Source: an uncultured Collinsella sp. (GTDB lineage: Bacteria; Actinomycetota; Coriobacteriia; Coriobacteriales; Coriobacteriaceae). Taken from it: a stretch of 6,332 bases of DNA. Made by a program: the position numbers and the translations under genes. This document shows positions 5,251 to 6,332 of this stretch, one piece after another. Each line of letters begins with the position of its first letter. Position 1 is the first letter of the stretch. The notes under the pieces are model-generated. The model did not search any database and had not been told where the DNA came from. It saw only the letters and a program-made list of their open reading frames with translations. The stretch lies in assembly GCA_900551605.1 (NCBI GenBank), contig URWS01000092.1, forward strand, positions 1-6,332, written 5' to 3'.

Positions 5251-5883
5251 CTACTTTCCCGGCTTGTACTCAGTGAGGCCGTTTTCCTTGCAGAGGTCGG
5301 CAATGCTGATGTTCTTGGCCTCGTTATGCGCCTCTTCGAGGTTCTCGGGGAACTCGAGGGACTCGAGGAATGCCTTGACGGCGGGGTCGTCGGGAGTCGT
5401 CATGAACAGGTAGATAACGACGCTTTGGCCGGTATCGGGAATCTCGGAGATCAGTTCGACGCTCGGTGTCTTGTTCCAGGTGAAGTTGACGGTCTTCCAG
5501 GTGTACTTGCCGATGGTGATATCTTCACCTGCTTCGTAGCCGTCGCTCTCGGTTTCATCTGCAACGAGCGTCTCGGCGTCGTCGGACTCAACATCAAAGG
5601 AGATGGACTTATCGCTCTCGTCGACATTCTTGAAGCAAATGCTGCCGACGAAGCCGCCGTCGCCGCTGTCGGACCAGACGTCATAGCCCTCGGGCACAGA
5701 GGCCTTGAACCAGGTGAAGTCGATACGGTTGTCCGCGGGCTTCTTGGACTCCTTTTGCTCGGTAGTGCCCTTGGAGGCGCTCCCGCCACTGGAAGAGCTT
5801 GTGCCGCCGTTGCAGCCCATGAGGGCCATGCTCAGGGCAAGAGCGGCGACGCATACCGCCAGTAGTTTCTTGGTGATCTTCAT
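5251..5883 (-). CDS. Predicted lipoprotein, upstream paralogue of a tandem pair
   Basis: This 210-residue product shares its first 27 residues exactly with the downstream paralogue, including the lipobox L-M-G-C (Cys 24). It is therefore expected to be anchored to the outer face of the membrane. The linker (about 25-50) is Ser/Gly-rich. The domain (about 53-202) repeats the paralogue's landmarks: R-I-D-F-T-W-F-K-A (53-61), Y-T-W-K-T-V-N-F-T-W (127-136), K-A-F-L-E-S-L-E-F (170-178) and D-L-C-K-E-N-G-L (196-203). By eye more than half of the domain is identical. Only the cysteine near the C-terminus (198) is shared; Cys 83 is private. An in-frame ATG at 5958 adds 25 unconserved residues; the start at 5883 is preferred because AAAGGA (5898-5893) sits nine bases upstream, exactly as in the paralogue, and the signal peptide begins there. 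Function and family are unknown; it may bind a ligand or partner at the cell surface. Confidence 0.87.
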   Translation of the reverse strand: MKITKKLLAVCVAALALSMALMGCNGGTSSSSGGSASKGTTEQKESKKPADNRIDFTWFKASVPEGYDVWSDSGDGGFVGSICFKNVDESDKSISFDVESDDAETLVADETESDGYEAGEDITIGKYTWKTVNFTWNKTPSVELISEIPDTGQSVVIYLFMTTPDDPAVKAFLESLEFPENLEEAHNEAKNISIADLCKENGLTEYKPGK

Positions 5884-6179
5884 AGGTCCTCGTCCTTTCG
5901 TGTGCGTTCTTTTCATTTCGACCCATGAGTCGCTGCGTGGATCAACGGATGCCGTCATGGGCCCTTCCTACTTACGAGGCTATCGGTCGGGGGCATTTTA
6001 GGAAGTGCCTTGGGTCCCAAAAACGTCGTGCAAAGCGCCACAAGCGTCCCATTTTTGAATGTGGGGCAACAACATGGGGGAGGGGAAAAATATTTGGGCA
6101 GGCGCGAGCCATCTACCTGCTTTTCCGTTGCTTGGATGCGTGCGGCTAAAAATTATTTTGACTTTAAGAGAATTTTTTC
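5884..6179. other. Non-coding stretch between the lipoprotein gene and tRNA-Arg
   Basis: No credible gene is seen in these 296 bp. The part next to the lipoprotein gene must hold its minus-strand promoter and leader. The best -10 candidate there is TAAAAT (6000-5995), about 112 nt before the start codon, but no good -35 lies at proper spacing. A short palindrome TTGGGTCCCAA (6010-6020) just upstream of it could be an operator. The right end becomes AT-rich (6147-6179) ahead of the tRNA promoter, like an UP element. Confidence 0.4.
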
Positions 6180-6208
6180 TTGACGCGACCTAGGGGCGGT
6201 GGCATTAT
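6180..6208 (+). promoter_or_regulatory. Promoter of tRNA-Arg
   Basis: TTGACG (6180-6185, five of six to the sigma-70 -35 consensus) and CATTAT (6203-6208, four of six to the -10) are separated by 17 bp. An A/T-rich stretch with a run of six T lies directly upstream. Transcription would start about 6215, a few bases before the mature tRNA at 6221, which is typical for tRNA genes. Confidence 0.75.
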
Positions 6209-6220
6209 GAATAAAGCGCT

Positions 6221-6297
6221 GCGGCGTTACCTCAGCTGGATAGAGGGTCTGACTACGAATCAGAACGTCATAGGTTCGAATCCTATACGCCGCACCA
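6221..6297 (+). tRNA. tRNA-Arg, anticodon ACG
   Basis: The full cloverleaf can be drawn. The acceptor stem GCGGCGT (6221-6227) pairs perfectly with ACGCCGC (6287-6293). The D stem is CCTC/GAGG (6230-6233, 6243-6246). The anticodon stem is TCTGA/TCAGA (6248-6252, 6260-6264) with loop CTACGAA, so the anticodon ACG is at 6255-6257. The T stem is ATAGG/CCTAT (6270-6274, 6282-6286) with loop TTCGAAT. The discriminator is A6294 and CCA (6295-6297) is encoded. A34 is expected to be deaminated to inosine by TadA, allowing the tRNA to read CGU, CGC and CGA, the standard bacterial arrangement. No sign of an integrated element is seen at its 3' end within the 35 bp available. Confidence 0.97.
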
Positions 6298-6306
6298 ATT
6301 GAGATT

Positions 6307-6331
6307 AAAGCCTCCGGCAACGGGGGCTTTT
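6307..6331 (+). terminator. Intrinsic terminator of tRNA-Arg
   Basis: AAAGCCTCCG (6307-6316) pairs with CGGGGGCTTT (6321-6330), with one T-G wobble, around a GCAA tetraloop. T bases end the stem, and the window stops at 6332, so the full U-tract is not visible. It lies ten bases past the CCA end, making the tRNA a single-gene transcript. Confidence 0.8.
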
Positions 6332-6332
6332 C

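Noticed and set aside
5925..6149. 74-codon plus-strand frame in the non-coding stretch before tRNA-Arg
   Set aside because: No ribosome binding site precedes it, its composition is unlike the real genes and no family is recognisable.
6221..6332. tRNA-Arg 3' end as an integration site for a mobile element
   Set aside because: A terminator follows immediately, and no integrase or duplicate of the tRNA end is seen in the window.

Overview
The window looks like ordinary chromosome from a GC-rich actinobacterium of the class Coriobacteriia, most likely Collinsella or a close relative. This rests on codon usage, the protein sequences and the style of the intergenic repeats as I remember them; no search was run.

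Layout, left to right. Positions 1-32 hold a perfect 26-bp palindrome, probably the terminator of a gene lying outside the window. Positions 33-314 are non-coding and include a nested stem-loop flanked by direct repeats. A plus-strand group follows: an SPFH/band-7 membrane protein (315-1253), rlmH for 23S rRNA methylation (1260-1730) and proC for the last step of proline synthesis (1804-2574). The first two are 6 bp apart and proC has its own ribosome binding site 73 bp on. Facing proC is an unnamed 57-residue single-pass membrane protein on the minus strand (2733-2906). The 158 bp between these convergent genes hold two copies of a roughly 40-bp hairpin repeat around a strong shared terminator. 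A divergent promoter region rich in palindromes (2907-3017) then leads into serS, seryl-tRNA synthetase (3018-4301).

After serS, two terminators, one for each strand, separate it from a tandem pair of minus-strand paralogous lipoproteins (5251-5883 upstream, 4509-5159 downstream). Their signal peptides are identical while their mature domains have diverged. The window closes with a non-coding stretch, a good sigma-70-type promoter, a complete tRNA-Arg(ACG) with encoded CCA, and its terminator.

Most genes are housekeeping (translation, rRNA modification, proline, membrane organisation). I see no phage, transposase, CRISPR or defence genes. The features most worth following up are the paired repeats at 2572-2733, whose cores are inverted relative to their flanks, the lipoprotein duplication, the nested stem-loop at 174-235 and the small membrane protein. 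None of these is evidence of a complete new biological system.
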